Assembly (NCBI GenBank): GCA_964401615.1
Contig: CAYNZF010000002.1
Coordinates: forward strand, 1-51,285
Reading direction: 5' to 3'
Length of the DNA: 51,285 nt
Source: JAXGQD01 sp964401615
GTDB lineage: Bacteria > Bacillota > Clostridia > Saccharofermentanales > Fastidiosipilaceae
A program made the position numbers and the translations under genes. Below are positions 8,452-17,252 of this stretch, piece by piece (position 1 is the stretch's first letter; each line of letters starts with the position of its first letter). The notes below the pieces were generated by a model. It made no database searches and was not told the origin of the DNA. It saw only the letters and a program-made list of their open reading frames with translations.

Positions 8452-9933
8452 ATGAACCAGCAACATCAAAGCATTCATGGCGTTCCAGAAGGCGCCAGTT
8501 TATATTTCATCGGCATCGGCGGCATCAGTATGTCGGGTTTGGCAGAGATCGCACTTTCCAATGATTTCATAGTCAACGGCTCTGATTTCCATTCTTCTGA
8601 CCATGTGCAGCATCTGAAAGAGATTGGAATCAATGTGTTTATTGGCCATGATACGGTCAACATCGACGTAGTCAAACCTGATTTTGTGATTTACACCGCT
8701 GCGATCCCCAAAGACAATGTGGAACTGCTGTACGCGAGAAAGCTTGGGATTCCGACAATAGATCGGGCGGAATTTTTGGGCTGGTTGACTGAAAGCTTCA
8801 ACTCAGTGATCAATATTTCGGGGACGCACGGAAAAACCACCACCACCGCCCTCACATCACTTTTACTCATCGCTTCGAATGCCGACCCTACCGTCCATCT
8901 TGGGGCACAGTTCAAGGCCTTCAATCGCAGCACCATACGCTTGGGTGAGCCGGGTAAACTATTGGTTTCTGAAGCATGCGAATACAACAATAGTTTTTTG
9001 CATTTCACTTCGACAACAGCCGTAATTTTAAACATAGACGAAGATCATCTGGATTTTTTCGGAGATTTGGATCACATCATCGACTCCTTTGTCGCCTTTG
9101 CCGCCAGACTCAATGATCAGCATACTCTGATTCTGCCCTGTGCAGACCCCAATGTCAGAAACTTTCTGAAACGCCTCCAGGATCGCACCGCCGAAAAACA
9201 AGCGGTGATGCCCCAAATTGTCTGGTTTGGCACCGCTGAGGAATTCTCCGCTTCAGCTTGCTTAAACGGATTCGAAGACTCGCCCCGATTTGTGGCTGAA
9301 AATATCTATTTTGAAAAAGGTTTTCCTCGTTTCGAACTTATACTGCCTTCACTCCACACCCTGCATATCAAGCTCTCAGTCCCCGGTTTTCATAATGTGC
9401 ACGACACCCTCGCCGCAATCGCCGCCGCCTACTACAATGGCCTCGATCCAGCTATCGCGCCGCAAGTGCTGAAAGATTTTACGGGTGCGGAGGGCCGCTT
9501 TACGATCAATGGTCTTTATAAAGGCGCTGTAGTCGTGTCGGATTACGCGCACCATCCCAACGCGGCACGCGCGACTTTGGCTGCAGCTAAAAACATCCCG
9601 CACAATCACACTTATGTGGTGTTTCAGCCGCTGACTTTTGCCCGTGTCAAGCTGTTATTTGATGATTTCGTGGCTTGTCTCTACGACAATCGGCCGGATT
9701 TGGTCATCTTTTACGAAATTTTCAGTGACCGTGAAACCGATGATCTGGGTATGAGTTCGCGCTTGCTCAGTGAAGCATATAACGCGAAGGGTCTGCCCAG
9801 TATTTTCGTGAATGCCTACGACGCGATGCTCGAACAATTGAAAAACATCGTCAAGGAAGGCGACATGGTGCTCTTTTTGGGACCGGAAGAAGTCCGTAAC
9901 CTTGGCAAAAGGCTGGTCACAGAACAGGACTGA
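8452..9933 (+). CDS. murC: UDP-N-acetylmuramate--L-alanine ligase
   Basis: Cytoplasmic ATP-dependent ligase adding the first amino acid to UDP-MurNAc in peptidoglycan synthesis. It has the MurC-type Rossmann start FIGIGGISMSGLAEI (19-33), the GSDFHSSD loop, the P-loop GTHGKTTTT (124-132), EACEYNNSFLHF, the NIDEDHLDFF motif near 193-202, and a C-terminal domain with SDYAHHPNAARATL. The length of 493 residues is slightly over the usual 450-480. ATG at 8452 sits four bases after GGAGGT. The gene is monocistronic, closed by a strong hairpin terminator. HHP and DYAHHP distinguish MurC from the recycling ligase Mpl less than perfectly, but the EACEY/EDHLDFF pattern is that of Firmicute MurC. Confidence 0.93.
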   Translation: MNQQHQSIHGVPEGASLYFIGIGGISMSGLAEIALSNDFIVNGSDFHSSDHVQHLKEIGINVFIGHDTVNIDVVKPDFVIYTAAIPKDNVELLYARKLGIPTIDRAEFLGWLTESFNSVINISGTHGKTTTTALTSLLLIASNADPTVHLGAQFKAFNRSTIRLGEPGKLLVSEACEYNNSFLHFTSTTAVILNIDEDHLDFFGDLDHIIDSFVAFAARLNDQHTLILPCADPNVRNFLKRLQDRTAEKQAVMPQIVWFGTAEEFSASACLNGFEDSPRFVAENIYFEKGFPRFELILPSLHTLHIKLSVPGFHNVHDTLAAIAAAYYNGLDPAIAPQVLKDFTGAEGRFTINGLYKGAVVVSDYAHHPNAARATLAAAKNIPHNHTYVVFQPLTFARVKLLFDDFVACLYDNRPDLVIFYEIFSDRETDDLGMSSRLLSEAYNAKGLPSIFVNAYDAMLEQLKNIVKEGDMVLFLGPEEVRNLGKRLVTEQD

Positions 9934-9970
9934 AGCGAAAATCATCCGATATATCCCTAGAGAAAACGCC

Positions 9971-10005
9971 TGCCGTGTAAAGCTCCTTACACGGCAGTTT
10001 TATTT
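9971..10005 (+). terminator. Rho-independent terminator of murC
   Basis: A perfect 10-bp stem (9971-9980 with 9987-9996, TGCCGTGTAA arm) with a six-base loop is followed by GTTTTATTTG. The opposite flank also gives a short T run on the minus strand, so it may serve the convergent flavoprotein gene too. Confidence 0.88.
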
Positions 10006-10035
10006 GACTTTGTAAATTTCCTGGAATTCAACATT

Positions 10036-11235
10036 TTATTTGGGAAGCTGTCTGATTCGTTCCGCCAGATTTTCTACATAGTGATTAATCATGACTTGCT
10101 CATGGTCATCGATTTTTCCTTCGATGAACAAATCCGGTAAGCGCTCCGCATGAGGCAGCTGCAGGAGAGCCCCCAGTCTTTCAGCCGTATGACTCACCCC
10201 TATCTTACTCCCGGCAAAACCGTAGAGCGCGGTTTTTGGCTTCATCATATTGACCAGCATAGCAAGATATGAAGCCGCAGGGTGGGGTTCACCCATGGCC
10301 GTGGAGCTCGCCAGGATCAGAGTAGAGGCTTGAACCAGGTCGACGAGCACATCCGCGCTTTCGCTCAAAAGGCTGTCCGGTTTCTCCGCGATGTCGCGTA
10401 CAATGACCGAGAAACCTTGCCTTATCAGGCCAAACATGATTTGTTCAACCAGTTCGCGCGTATGGTTGTAGAGGCTGACATAAGCAATGACGATGTCATT
10501 GTTGACGCGTTCATTCATCCAGGTCTTATAAAGTTTAATGATGAATTTGGGATCTTGCCAAACCGGTCCGTGGGCCGGCGCTATTAAACCGATGGCTTGC
10601 TCGGACCAATGATTTACAAAACTTTTTACTGCCTCACCGATGCTCATGATCTGTGTAGCGAAGTATTGCTTAGCGGCGGAGGCCTCTTCGCTGCCAAAAG
10701 TGGCAAAAACATTTTCATCTGAATAATGCGCAGAAAAAACAAAACCTGAAAAAAGTATTCTGTCTTCTTCAAGCCAGACACTGCGCAGCCTTACATTTTC
10801 AGAATATGTAAATACATTGAAACGAAGAGTTTTTCCACCCAAATCAATTGTGTCACCATCTTCGACGGTTATAAAAGATTCAGGGTGGATGCTCACTTGT
10901 TCCAAAATGCAAGTTTTAACTTGCTCCTGGCAAACGATTTTGGCTTTTGGAAAATGGTAGAGTAATTCGGGCAGCGGTTCTGCGTAATCTTCTTGAGCAC
11001 GCAGCATGACGATGTAATCGGGGTCTGCCAATTCGCTCTCCTTTATGTTTCGAATCAATTGCTTGTTTTTTATCAGCGGCACGATATCGATGAGGGCACT
11101 CGTGCGGCTGCCGACAACAATGTACGCGTTGTATGTCGTGCCATTCTCCAGGGGCAATAAATCCTCGTAGAGCAGTCGCTCAGGGTGTGCTGCTCCAACT
11201 TCATAAACATTGTTTCGAATCGCTTGTAGAGCCAT
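10036..11235 (-). CDS. Flavodiiron-like protein (MBL domain plus flavodoxin) lacking most metal ligands
   Basis: Two-domain architecture of A-type flavoproteins (FprA/ROO): a beta-lactamase-like domain (about 1-245) and a flavodoxin-like FMN domain (about 246-399, with VIAYVSLYNHT and LILASSTAMGEPHP). True enzymes reduce O2 or NO to water or N2O at a di-iron site made by HxExDH plus further His and Asp ligands. Here the motif reads R79-x-Q81-x-D83-Y84, the usual HWPDS is replaced around 145-152, and the Asp of FSGD is Phe165; only Asp83 and the His in PAHGP (222) remain. So the fold is kept but the classic di-iron centre should not form. The neighbouring rubredoxin, the usual electron donor of this family, is encoded just upstream. 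A redox, scaffold or regulatory role is possible. Confidence 0.8.
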   Translation of the reverse strand: MALQAIRNNVYEVGAAHPERLLYEDLLPLENGTTYNAYIVVGSRTSALIDIVPLIKNKQLIRNIKESELADPDYIVMLRAQEDYAEPLPELLYHFPKAKIVCQEQVKTCILEQVSIHPESFITVEDGDTIDLGGKTLRFNVFTYSENVRLRSVWLEEDRILFSGFVFSAHYSDENVFATFGSEEASAAKQYFATQIMSIGEAVKSFVNHWSEQAIGLIAPAHGPVWQDPKFIIKLYKTWMNERVNNDIVIAYVSLYNHTRELVEQIMFGLIRQGFSVIVRDIAEKPDSLLSESADVLVDLVQASTLILASSTAMGEPHPAASYLAMLVNMMKPKTALYGFAGSKIGVSHTAERLGALLQLPHAERLPDLFIEGKIDDHEQVMINHYVENLAERIRQLPK

Positions 11236-11280
11236 ACTTTCACTCCGTAAAACAAAAAATTAAAATTGCTGCTGCAAGAT

Positions 11281-11320
11281 TTTTTTAAAAAATGCACCCG
11301 TGCAGGCACAAGTGCATTTT
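11281..11320 (-). terminator. Terminator after rubredoxin gene
   Basis: On the minus strand a 9-bp stem (11312-11320 with 11289-11297) encloses a loop with further GTGC/GCAC pairing and ends in a run of six T. It lies between rubredoxin and the flavodiiron-like gene, so it may separate or attenuate the two. Confidence 0.6.
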
Positions 11321-11365
11321 AGTCATTCTCGTGTTTACAACAAGATCACTTCTATAAATCGTTTA

Positions 11366-11524
11366 TTAAGCGACACTAAACTGATCTTTACTTGCGCCGC
11401 AAAGCGGGCAGACCCAATCTTCCGGTAAATCTTCAAAAGCTGTGCCGGGTTCAATGCCTGCGTCGGGATCGCCGACTTCAGGATCGTAGACATAGCCGCA
11501 GAGATCACATACATAACTTACCAT
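11366..11524 (-). CDS. Rubredoxin
   Basis: Small one-iron electron carrier of 52 residues. Both metal-binding knuckles are present: CDLCGYVYDPEVGD near the N-terminus and CPLCGAS near the C-terminus, with the aromatic/acidic FEDLPEDWVC lead-in typical of the family. The ATG at 11524 is chosen over longer in-frame starts because GGAGG lies seven bases upstream and the protein then begins with the usual MVSYVCDLCG. It precedes the flavodiiron-like gene in the same direction; in anaerobes rubredoxin hands electrons to flavodiiron proteins, rubrerythrin and desulfoferrodoxin. No reductase is seen nearby. Confidence 0.95.
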   Translation of the reverse strand: MVSYVCDLCGYVYDPEVGDPDAGIEPGTAFEDLPEDWVCPLCGASKDQFSVA

Positions 11525-11658
11525 AACAAACCTCCGTGTTTCACTCATTTCATTTTTTTGGATGAGCTGATTTTAATTATAACAGACGGTCCCGTCTTGT
11601 CTATGCTTTTAGCCATGAATTGACGGTCTCATCTGCACAGGCGCCGTTGCATTCAGGT

Positions 11659-12789
11659 TCATTTTACAATGGGTTCCACACCTAGATTGACGATCTGGAT
11701 CCAGGTTTGTCCCGGATTCAAGGCCAACTCCTGATCATCTTCCGTGTAATAGCGAGTTAAACTGCTTTCACTTTCTTTGGTCCATTTGATGGGGACGATT
11801 TCGCCCATACTAATGTAGTAGCCTGTGCCGCTGGTAATCTGTTCCACCTTTTGCCAGGTCGCCGCATAAACATAATACTTGGCGTTTTGAATGATGATGT
11901 TGCTCACTTCAATCGCTTCCAGATTGTTTTCGTCTAGATCCAGGTCGCCGTTCTTATATCTTTCATAGAGCTTTTTTTCAGGTAAATACGTATATGACGT
12001 ACGGTTGTCCGAATTAATGTTGATTATGACTTCATTAGCTTCTTCTCCGCCTGGCTGTTTCGCGGTGGCGTTGAAAAAATAATTGTCAAATTCGGCGTTT
12101 TCGTGCCAGTTTCTGGCGCTGATGTAATCCTTGACCCGGACAAGATTGGTATATGCGTTATGCGGAGCTATCTTACCGGTATCATTTTTTCTCCAGTACT
12201 GTGAGCCGATGGCCATTCCGTCCACGGTTTCATAGCCTTGTGCAGCAATTCTTTCCGTAGCCGGCACCGATCCGCCATAGTGCATCAACACGGCATCGAA
12301 TTCCACCAGGCGGTCGAGGAATTGTTCGCGTGCGGAACGGACCGGACCGAGTACTTCAGGGTATTTGGATTGAAAAAGGGCCATGTATCGAGTGAACGAA
12401 CCTTCGACAGGCATTTCAAACACAATGTCAGCATCTTTAAGACCTGCTTGGTAACGGGCAGCGGGATGGTTGTCAAGCATGGCCGCGATGATGCGTGGCG
12501 CTTCACTTCCGGTCGGAAGGCTTTCTCCTCGCAGATTGGTGGTCTTGGGATCAAGTAAGCCTGTATCCGCCGGTGTCGGTGTCGGTGTGGCGGCTTTAGT
12601 CGTCGATTGGGCGGTCGTAGTAGGGCCTGCCGTCGTTTGAGCAGCAGTGGTCTGCTCAGCCGTTGTAGTCGTGGCCGCTTCTGTCGGGCTGCCGGCACAG
12701 GATGCCAAAAGGGCGGCGGTGCAGAGACCTGCGACCAAAGTCATCATTTTCTTATGGGTTTTGGGCTTGAATATCTGCCTGAATTTCAT
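11659..12789 (-). CDS. DUF3048 (YerB-like) lipoprotein
   Basis: Secreted lipoprotein of 376 residues. A basic n-region, a hydrophobic stretch and the lipobox LLASC place the lipidated cysteine at residue 31. A Thr/Ala/Pro-rich linker (about 32-75) ties it to the membrane. The folded part matches DUF3048: AAMLDNHPAARYQAGL, ADIVFEMPVEGSFTRYMALF, GPVRSAREQFLDRL, DAVLMHYGG and a late APHNAYTNL segment. The function of the family is unknown; Bacillus YerB is an example. The gene is divergent from the hydrogenase operon and has its own TATAAT promoter with a palindrome downstream. Confidence 0.85.
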   Translation of the reverse strand: MKFRQIFKPKTHKKMMTLVAGLCTAALLASCAGSPTEAATTTTAEQTTAAQTTAGPTTTAQSTTKAATPTPTPADTGLLDPKTTNLRGESLPTGSEAPRIIAAMLDNHPAARYQAGLKDADIVFEMPVEGSFTRYMALFQSKYPEVLGPVRSAREQFLDRLVEFDAVLMHYGGSVPATERIAAQGYETVDGMAIGSQYWRKNDTGKIAPHNAYTNLVRVKDYISARNWHENAEFDNYFFNATAKQPGGEEANEVIININSDNRTSYTYLPEKKLYERYKNGDLDLDENNLEAIEVSNIIIQNAKYYVYAATWQKVEQITSGTGYYISMGEIVPIKWTKESESSLTRYYTEDDQELALNPGQTWIQIVNLGVEPIVK

Positions 12790-12820
12790 TTGTATACCTT
12801 CTCTTTTCTTAAACTAACTC

Positions 12821-12858
12821 GCTTGAATCAAAATACTATTCAAGCTAAACGGATTATA
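12821..12858 (-). promoter_or_regulatory. Promoter -10 and perfect inverted repeat upstream of the DUF3048 gene
   Basis: On the minus strand TATAAT is at 12858-12853. Just past the expected start site lies a perfect 8-bp inverted repeat (12821-12828 GCTTGAAT and 12838-12845 ATTCAAGC, nine-base spacer). It could be an operator, or a 5' hairpin that stabilises the mRNA. A TTGCGT 19 bases before the -10 is a weak -35. Confidence 0.45.
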
Positions 12859-12915
12859 GCACGCACGATTTGATAATACGCAAAAACATTAGCTAACTCT
12901 AACTATCGATATCCA

Positions 12916-12974
12916 TGGACTTAATAGCTCGAGTCATTCTATAATATCTTGACTATATATGTTTCACTATGAAA
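12916..12974 (+). promoter_or_regulatory. Promoter and small palindrome upstream of hydCBA
   Basis: TGGACT (12916-12921), an 18-base spacer and TATAAT (12940-12945) form a reasonable vegetative promoter. A short palindrome, TTTCA-CTA-TGAAA (12962-12974), lies in the first part of the leader and may be an operator. It only loosely resembles Rex sites (TTGTGAA-TTCACAA), so the regulator is unknown. Confidence 0.4.
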
Positions 12975-13025
12975 TGACCCAATGGAGCTTGTTTTCTAGT
13001 AAAAAAATCAAGGTGAGGTGAAAAA

Positions 13026-13556
13026 ATGTCAAAAATCAACTTCAACATGGAGATCTTGGATCCGGAGAAGCTGCGAAAACTGGACGAGTTTATCGATGCT
13101 GATCCCGATCCTCAGGGCAGAATAATCAACGTTCTACACAAAGCCCAGAACTTATTCTCCTACCTGCCCAGAGAATTGCAGCTGCACATCGCCCGTAAGG
13201 TCAACTTACCGGCCGCTAAAATCAACGGCATCGTCAGTTTTTATTCTTTTTTCTCGCAGGAAAAAGGCGGCAAGTACGGTATCAGCGTTTGCATGGGTAC
13301 GGCCTGCTTCGTAAGAGGTTCTGAAGCAGTTTTAAAAGCCTTCAGAAAAGAATTGAATCTGGCAGACAAACAAAAAGTCACCGCGGACGGCCTGTTTTCA
13401 CTCAGAGATGTACGTTGCATCGGCGCTTGCGGCTTGGCGCCGGTCGTGACCGTAAATGATAAAATTTACGGCCATGTCAAAGAAGAGGATGTTAAACAAA
13501 TCCTTGCGGATTACAAGGCTTTAAACGCAGATGCCGCATTGGAGGTGGCCAAATGA
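13026..13556 (+). CDS. hydC: Electron-bifurcating hydrogenase subunit HydC (NuoE-like, [2Fe-2S])
   Basis: Smallest subunit of the cytoplasmic trimeric [FeFe] hydrogenase. This 176-residue NuoE-like protein has a helical N-terminal part and a thioredoxin-like [2Fe-2S] domain with cysteines in VCMGTACFVRG and VRCIGACGLAP. AGGTGAGGTG lies a few bases before the ATG. The stop overlaps hydB by four bases. In characterised Thermotoga and Acetobacterium complexes, HydC relays electrons between NADH/FMN in HydB and the rest of the complex. The order C-B-A seen here is the usual one in Clostridia. Confidence 0.93.
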   Translation: MSKINFNMEILDPEKLRKLDEFIDADPDPQGRIINVLHKAQNLFSYLPRELQLHIARKVNLPAAKINGIVSFYSFFSQEKGGKYGISVCMGTACFVRGSEAVLKAFRKELNLADKQKVTADGLFSLRDVRCIGACGLAPVVTVNDKIYGHVKEEDVKQILADYKALNADAALEVAK

Positions 13557-15412
13557 AAGTAGCAAGTTTTGCAGATTTATATGAGCTGCGTGATCAATCT
13601 CTGGAGCTGATCAAGCTTCGTGCCGATGATCTGGTCAGCGAGAGTGGTGTCGGTAAACCGATAGACATTCTGGTATGCGGCGGCACCGGCTGCCATTCGT
13701 CCGACAGTGCGGGACTGATTACTGAGCTGCGTAAAAAAATCGAAAGCGTCGGTCTTAAAAACGTCAACGTCGTTCAAACCGGTTGTTTCGGTTTCTGCGC
13801 CCAGGGTCCGATCGTCAAAGTGCAGCCGGACAACGTTTTCTATGTTCAGGTGAAAATGGAAGACCTGGATGATATCGTCAACCAGCATCTCTTGCAGGGA
13901 AAGGCTGTTGAACGTTTACTCTTCATCGATCCCATAAGCAAGAAAAAACAGCATCACTATTTAGACATGGACTTTTATAAAAAGCAGCAGCGTGTTGCTT
14001 TGCATAATTGCGGTGTTGTCGATCCGGAAAATATTTTGGAAAGTATCGCCGAAGATGCCTACCAGGCACTGGCCAAGGTCCTTAGCAGTATGAGTCAGGA
14101 CGAGGTCATCGCGGAAGTCACAAACTCCGGCCTGCGCGGCCGCGGTGGAGCCGGTTTCCCGACAGGTAAAAAGTGGTCTTTTGCCAAGGCTTCGGTCAGT
14201 GATCAGAAGTACCTCATCTGTAACGCGGATGAAGGTGACCCCGGCGCGTTCATGGATCGATCCATTCTCGAAGGTGATCCTCACAGCATCATTGAAGCCA
14301 TGGCCATCGGTGGATATGCCATCGGTGCCGATACCGGCATCGTTTACATACGCGCCGAGTACCCCCTGGCTGTGCATCGTCTGGAGACCGCACTCGCGCA
14401 GGCCAGAGAGTATGGGCTCCTGGGCGAAAACATCATGGGCAGCGGCTTTAATTTTGATATAAGCGTTTACCTCGGTGCGGGCGCCTTCGTCTGCGGTGAA
14501 GAAACTGCCCTGATCCATTCCCTGGAAGGAAATCGCGGTGAACCCACACGCAAGCCCCCCTTCCCTGCAGTTTCAGGTTTTATGAAAAAACCCACCAACG
14601 TCAACAACGTTGAGACGCTTGCCAACGTGCCGTCAATCATTCTCAAAGGAGCGGATTGGTACAGCAGCATTGGAACAGCGACTTCCAAAGGGACAAAAGT
14701 TTTTGCCCTCGCGGGCAAAGTCAATAACATCGGTCTCGTGGAAGTCCCGATGGGCACGACACTTCGTGAAATCATTTTCGAAATCGGCGGCGGCATACCC
14801 AACGGTAAAAAATTCAAGGCTGTTCAAACCGGCGGTCCTTCCGGGGGCGTAATCACGGAAGCAGACCTCGATACACCCATTGATTTTGAGAGCCTTAAAG
14901 CCATCGGATCAATGATGGGTTCCGGCGGCATGATCGTCATGGACCAGGACAACGACATGGTCGAAATCGCCAAATTTTATCTGGAATTCACGATGGATGA
15001 GTCCTGCGGTAAATGTACTCCCTGCCGCATCGGTACCAAACGCATTTACGAAATGCTCAAGACTTTGGTTGATCAGGAAGGAGACGAACACACTTTGTCC
15101 CACCTGGACGCGTTGTGTAACACCATCAAGGAAACCGCTTTATGCGCCCTTGGCCAAACGGCCCCCAACCCCGTACTGAGCACAATGAAATACTTCCCCG
15201 AAGAGTACCTGCGTTACGCGAAACATGAAGTTAGAAAAGCGTACATGATCATTCCTGAAAAATGCATTGGATGCACCAAGTGTTCCAGAGTTTGCCCCGT
15301 GTCCTGTATTTCGGGATCGGTCAAAAAACCGCACGTCATTGACGAAGCTAAATGCATCGCTTGCGGAACATGCTTTACTGCCTGCCCCGTCAGAGCGATT
15401 GTCAAACCCTAA
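13553..15412 (+). CDS. hydB: Electron-bifurcating hydrogenase subunit HydB (NuoF-like, NAD(H)/FMN)
   Basis: NAD-binding flavoprotein subunit of 619 residues. In order: an N-terminal thioredoxin-like [2Fe-2S] domain (CGGTGC and GCFGFC within the first 85 residues), the NADH/FMN domain with GRGGAGFPTGKKW, NADEGDPGAFMDR and GAGAFVCGEETAL, an SLBB region, the N3-type cluster motif ESCGKCTPCRIGT, and a C-terminal two-[4Fe-4S] ferredoxin domain (CIGCTKCSRVCP and CIACGTCFTACP). The added N- and C-terminal iron-sulfur domains separate HydB from plain NuoF of respiratory complex I. It starts within the stop of hydC and ends 12 bases before hydA. Confidence 0.95.
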   Translation: MKVASFADLYELRDQSLELIKLRADDLVSESGVGKPIDILVCGGTGCHSSDSAGLITELRKKIESVGLKNVNVVQTGCFGFCAQGPIVKVQPDNVFYVQVKMEDLDDIVNQHLLQGKAVERLLFIDPISKKKQHHYLDMDFYKKQQRVALHNCGVVDPENILESIAEDAYQALAKVLSSMSQDEVIAEVTNSGLRGRGGAGFPTGKKWSFAKASVSDQKYLICNADEGDPGAFMDRSILEGDPHSIIEAMAIGGYAIGADTGIVYIRAEYPLAVHRLETALAQAREYGLLGENIMGSGFNFDISVYLGAGAFVCGEETALIHSLEGNRGEPTRKPPFPAVSGFMKKPTNVNNVETLANVPSIILKGADWYSSIGTATSKGTKVFALAGKVNNIGLVEVPMGTTLREIIFEIGGGIPNGKKFKAVQTGGPSGGVITEADLDTPIDFESLKAIGSMMGSGGMIVMDQDNDMVEIAKFYLEFTMDESCGKCTPCRIGTKRIYEMLKTLVDQEGDEHTLSHLDALCNTIKETALCALGQTAPNPVLSTMKYFPEEYLRYAKHEVRKAYMIIPEKCIGCTKCSRVCPVSCISGSVKKPHVIDEAKCIACGTCFTACPVRAIVKP

Positions 15413-15424
15413 GGAGAAGTGGAT

Positions 15425-17167
15425 ATGGACAAAATTAAATTAACAATAAACGGTATTGAGACTGAGGTCGCTCCCGGTACATCGATTCACAACGCGGCCA
15501 AAGAACTGGGTATTTATGTCCCCACACTTTGCTATTTGAACATGGATGGCTTTGATATCTGTAACGAAGTCTCCTCTTGCCGTGTTTGCATGGTTGAAGT
15601 TGAAGGGCGTCCGACTCTGGTAACGGCCTGCAGCGAAAAATGCGCTCCGGGCATGGTCGTACACACGGACTCCAAGCGCGCGCTGAACGGCCGCCGCACC
15701 TCGCTTGAGCTCTTGTTGTCAAACCACCCCAAAGACTGCCTGGTCTGTCCCAAGAACCTGGATTGTGAACTGCAGTATCTGGCCAAGCATCTCAACATTT
15801 CGCAAATTCATTACGAAGGTGAGCGCATGGATTATCCCATCGACAACACCTCTCGTTCTTTGGTCAAACACCCCAACAAATGCATTATGTGCCGTCGCTG
15901 TGAAACCATGTGCAACGATGTGCAGACTGTTGGTATTTTGTCTGCGATGGGCCGTGGTTTCGGCGCTGTTGTTGGTCCGGCCTTCCATCTGGACATGTCC
16001 GAAACGTCCTGCACTTTCTGCGGGCAATGCGTTGCGGTTTGTCCCACTGCAGCCTTGACCGAAAACAACGAAACACAACGCTTGTGGAGACGGCTCAACA
16101 ATCCCAAGAAACACGTCATCGTCCAGGTCGCTCCTGCTGTTCGCGTCGCCATCGGCGAAGTTTTCGGCATGGATCCGGGCACAATCTCGACAGGCAAGCT
16201 TGTTTCCGCCCTCCGTCGTTTGGGTTTTGACGCTGTTTTCGATACAGACTGGGCTGCTGACTTGACCATCATCGAAGAAGCCTCCGAGCTCGTCCATCGT
16301 ATCAAGCACAACGGGACCCTGCCCATTCTCACCTCCTGTTGTCCTGCATGGGTCAATTTTATCGAGCATCAGTTCCCCGACATGCTGGATATCCCATCAA
16401 CTTGTAAATCTCCACAAATCATGTTCGGAGCCATGGCCAAAAGTTATTATGCTTCTAAAATGGGCCTGCATGCGGATGATGTCTGTGTCGTCTCCATCAT
16501 GCCTTGTATTGCCAAAAAAGCTGAGGCTGCCCGTTCTGAATTATCCAAGGATGAAAACCAAAACGTTGACCTGGTCATTTCAACCCGTGAACTTGGCAAA
16601 ATGCTTTTCGAAACCGGTATTGAATTCAACGATCTGGAAGACGGTGAATTTGACCAATTGATGGGTGAGTCAACGGGAGCAGGTGTCATTTTCGGAACGA
16701 CCGGCGGTGTTATTGAAGCCGCTGTCCGTACTGCCTATGAATGGATCACCGGAGAAACGCTCGATCAGGTTGAATTCACACAGCTGCGCGGCCTCGAAGG
16801 TGTACGTACAGCCACCGTTGACATCGGTGACATGACCCTTAATATCGGCATCGCCCACGGTCTCGGCCACGCACGTGAATTACTCGATGGTGTTCGTTCA
16901 GGCAAGTACAATCTGCAAGCCATCGAAATCATGGCCTGTCCGGGTGGTTGCATCGGCGGCGGTGGTCAACCCTACCATCACGGCAATATGGATATTCTGC
17001 GTAAACGTCAGGAAGCCATCTACCAGGAAGACCGTAATAAAAAGATCCGTAAATCACATGAGAATCCTATGATCAAAAAAATCTACAAAGAATATCTGGG
17101 CGAGCCTTACGGCGAAACCGCGCATGACTTGCTGCACACGACCTATGTTGCCAAGGAACGCATCTAA
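15425..17167 (+). CDS. hydA: [FeFe] hydrogenase catalytic subunit HydA
   Basis: Catalytic H2-forming or H2-oxidising subunit (580 residues). An N-terminal [2Fe-2S] ferredoxin domain (CRVCMVEVEG) comes first, then a His-ligated cluster region (NHPKDCLVCPKNLDC), two [4Fe-4S] clusters (CIMCRRCETMC and CTFCGQCVAVCP) and the H-cluster domain with L1 TSCCPAW (about 303-309), L2 MPCIAKKAEA (about 359) and L3 MACPGGCIGGGGQ (about 503). All H-cluster cysteines are present. The ATG at 15425 is chosen because AAGGAG lies eight bases upstream; the in-frame GTG at 15419 is too close. Maturases HydEFG are not in the window. With HydB and HydC it should couple H2 to ferredoxin and NADH. Confidence 0.96.
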   Translation: MDKIKLTINGIETEVAPGTSIHNAAKELGIYVPTLCYLNMDGFDICNEVSSCRVCMVEVEGRPTLVTACSEKCAPGMVVHTDSKRALNGRRTSLELLLSNHPKDCLVCPKNLDCELQYLAKHLNISQIHYEGERMDYPIDNTSRSLVKHPNKCIMCRRCETMCNDVQTVGILSAMGRGFGAVVGPAFHLDMSETSCTFCGQCVAVCPTAALTENNETQRLWRRLNNPKKHVIVQVAPAVRVAIGEVFGMDPGTISTGKLVSALRRLGFDAVFDTDWAADLTIIEEASELVHRIKHNGTLPILTSCCPAWVNFIEHQFPDMLDIPSTCKSPQIMFGAMAKSYYASKMGLHADDVCVVSIMPCIAKKAEAARSELSKDENQNVDLVISTRELGKMLFETGIEFNDLEDGEFDQLMGESTGAGVIFGTTGGVIEAAVRTAYEWITGETLDQVEFTQLRGLEGVRTATVDIGDMTLNIGIAHGLGHARELLDGVRSGKYNLQAIEIMACPGGCIGGGGQPYHHGNMDILRKRQEAIYQEDRNKKIRKSHENPMIKKIYKEYLGEPYGETAHDLLHTTYVAKERI

Positions 17168-17185
17168 GGCGTAAAAGCTACAACA

Positions 17186-17226
17186 AAAAACTCCGGTTTT
17201 CGAGCAGCTCGAGACCGGAGTTTTTC
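17186..17226. terminator. Bidirectional terminator between hydA and metQ
   Basis: A stem of CTCCGGT (17191-17197) with ACCGGAG (17214-17220), an inner CGAG/CTCG pair, and flanking A5/T5 tracts make it work on both strands for the two convergent operons. Confidence 0.9.
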
Positions 17227-17252
17227 TTTACTGAAAATTTGTTATCTGTTTG

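Noticed and set aside
15719..16369. 216-codon minus-strand open frame inside hydA
   Set aside because: Antisense to conserved cluster-binding regions of HydA; open because of codon bias of the real gene.
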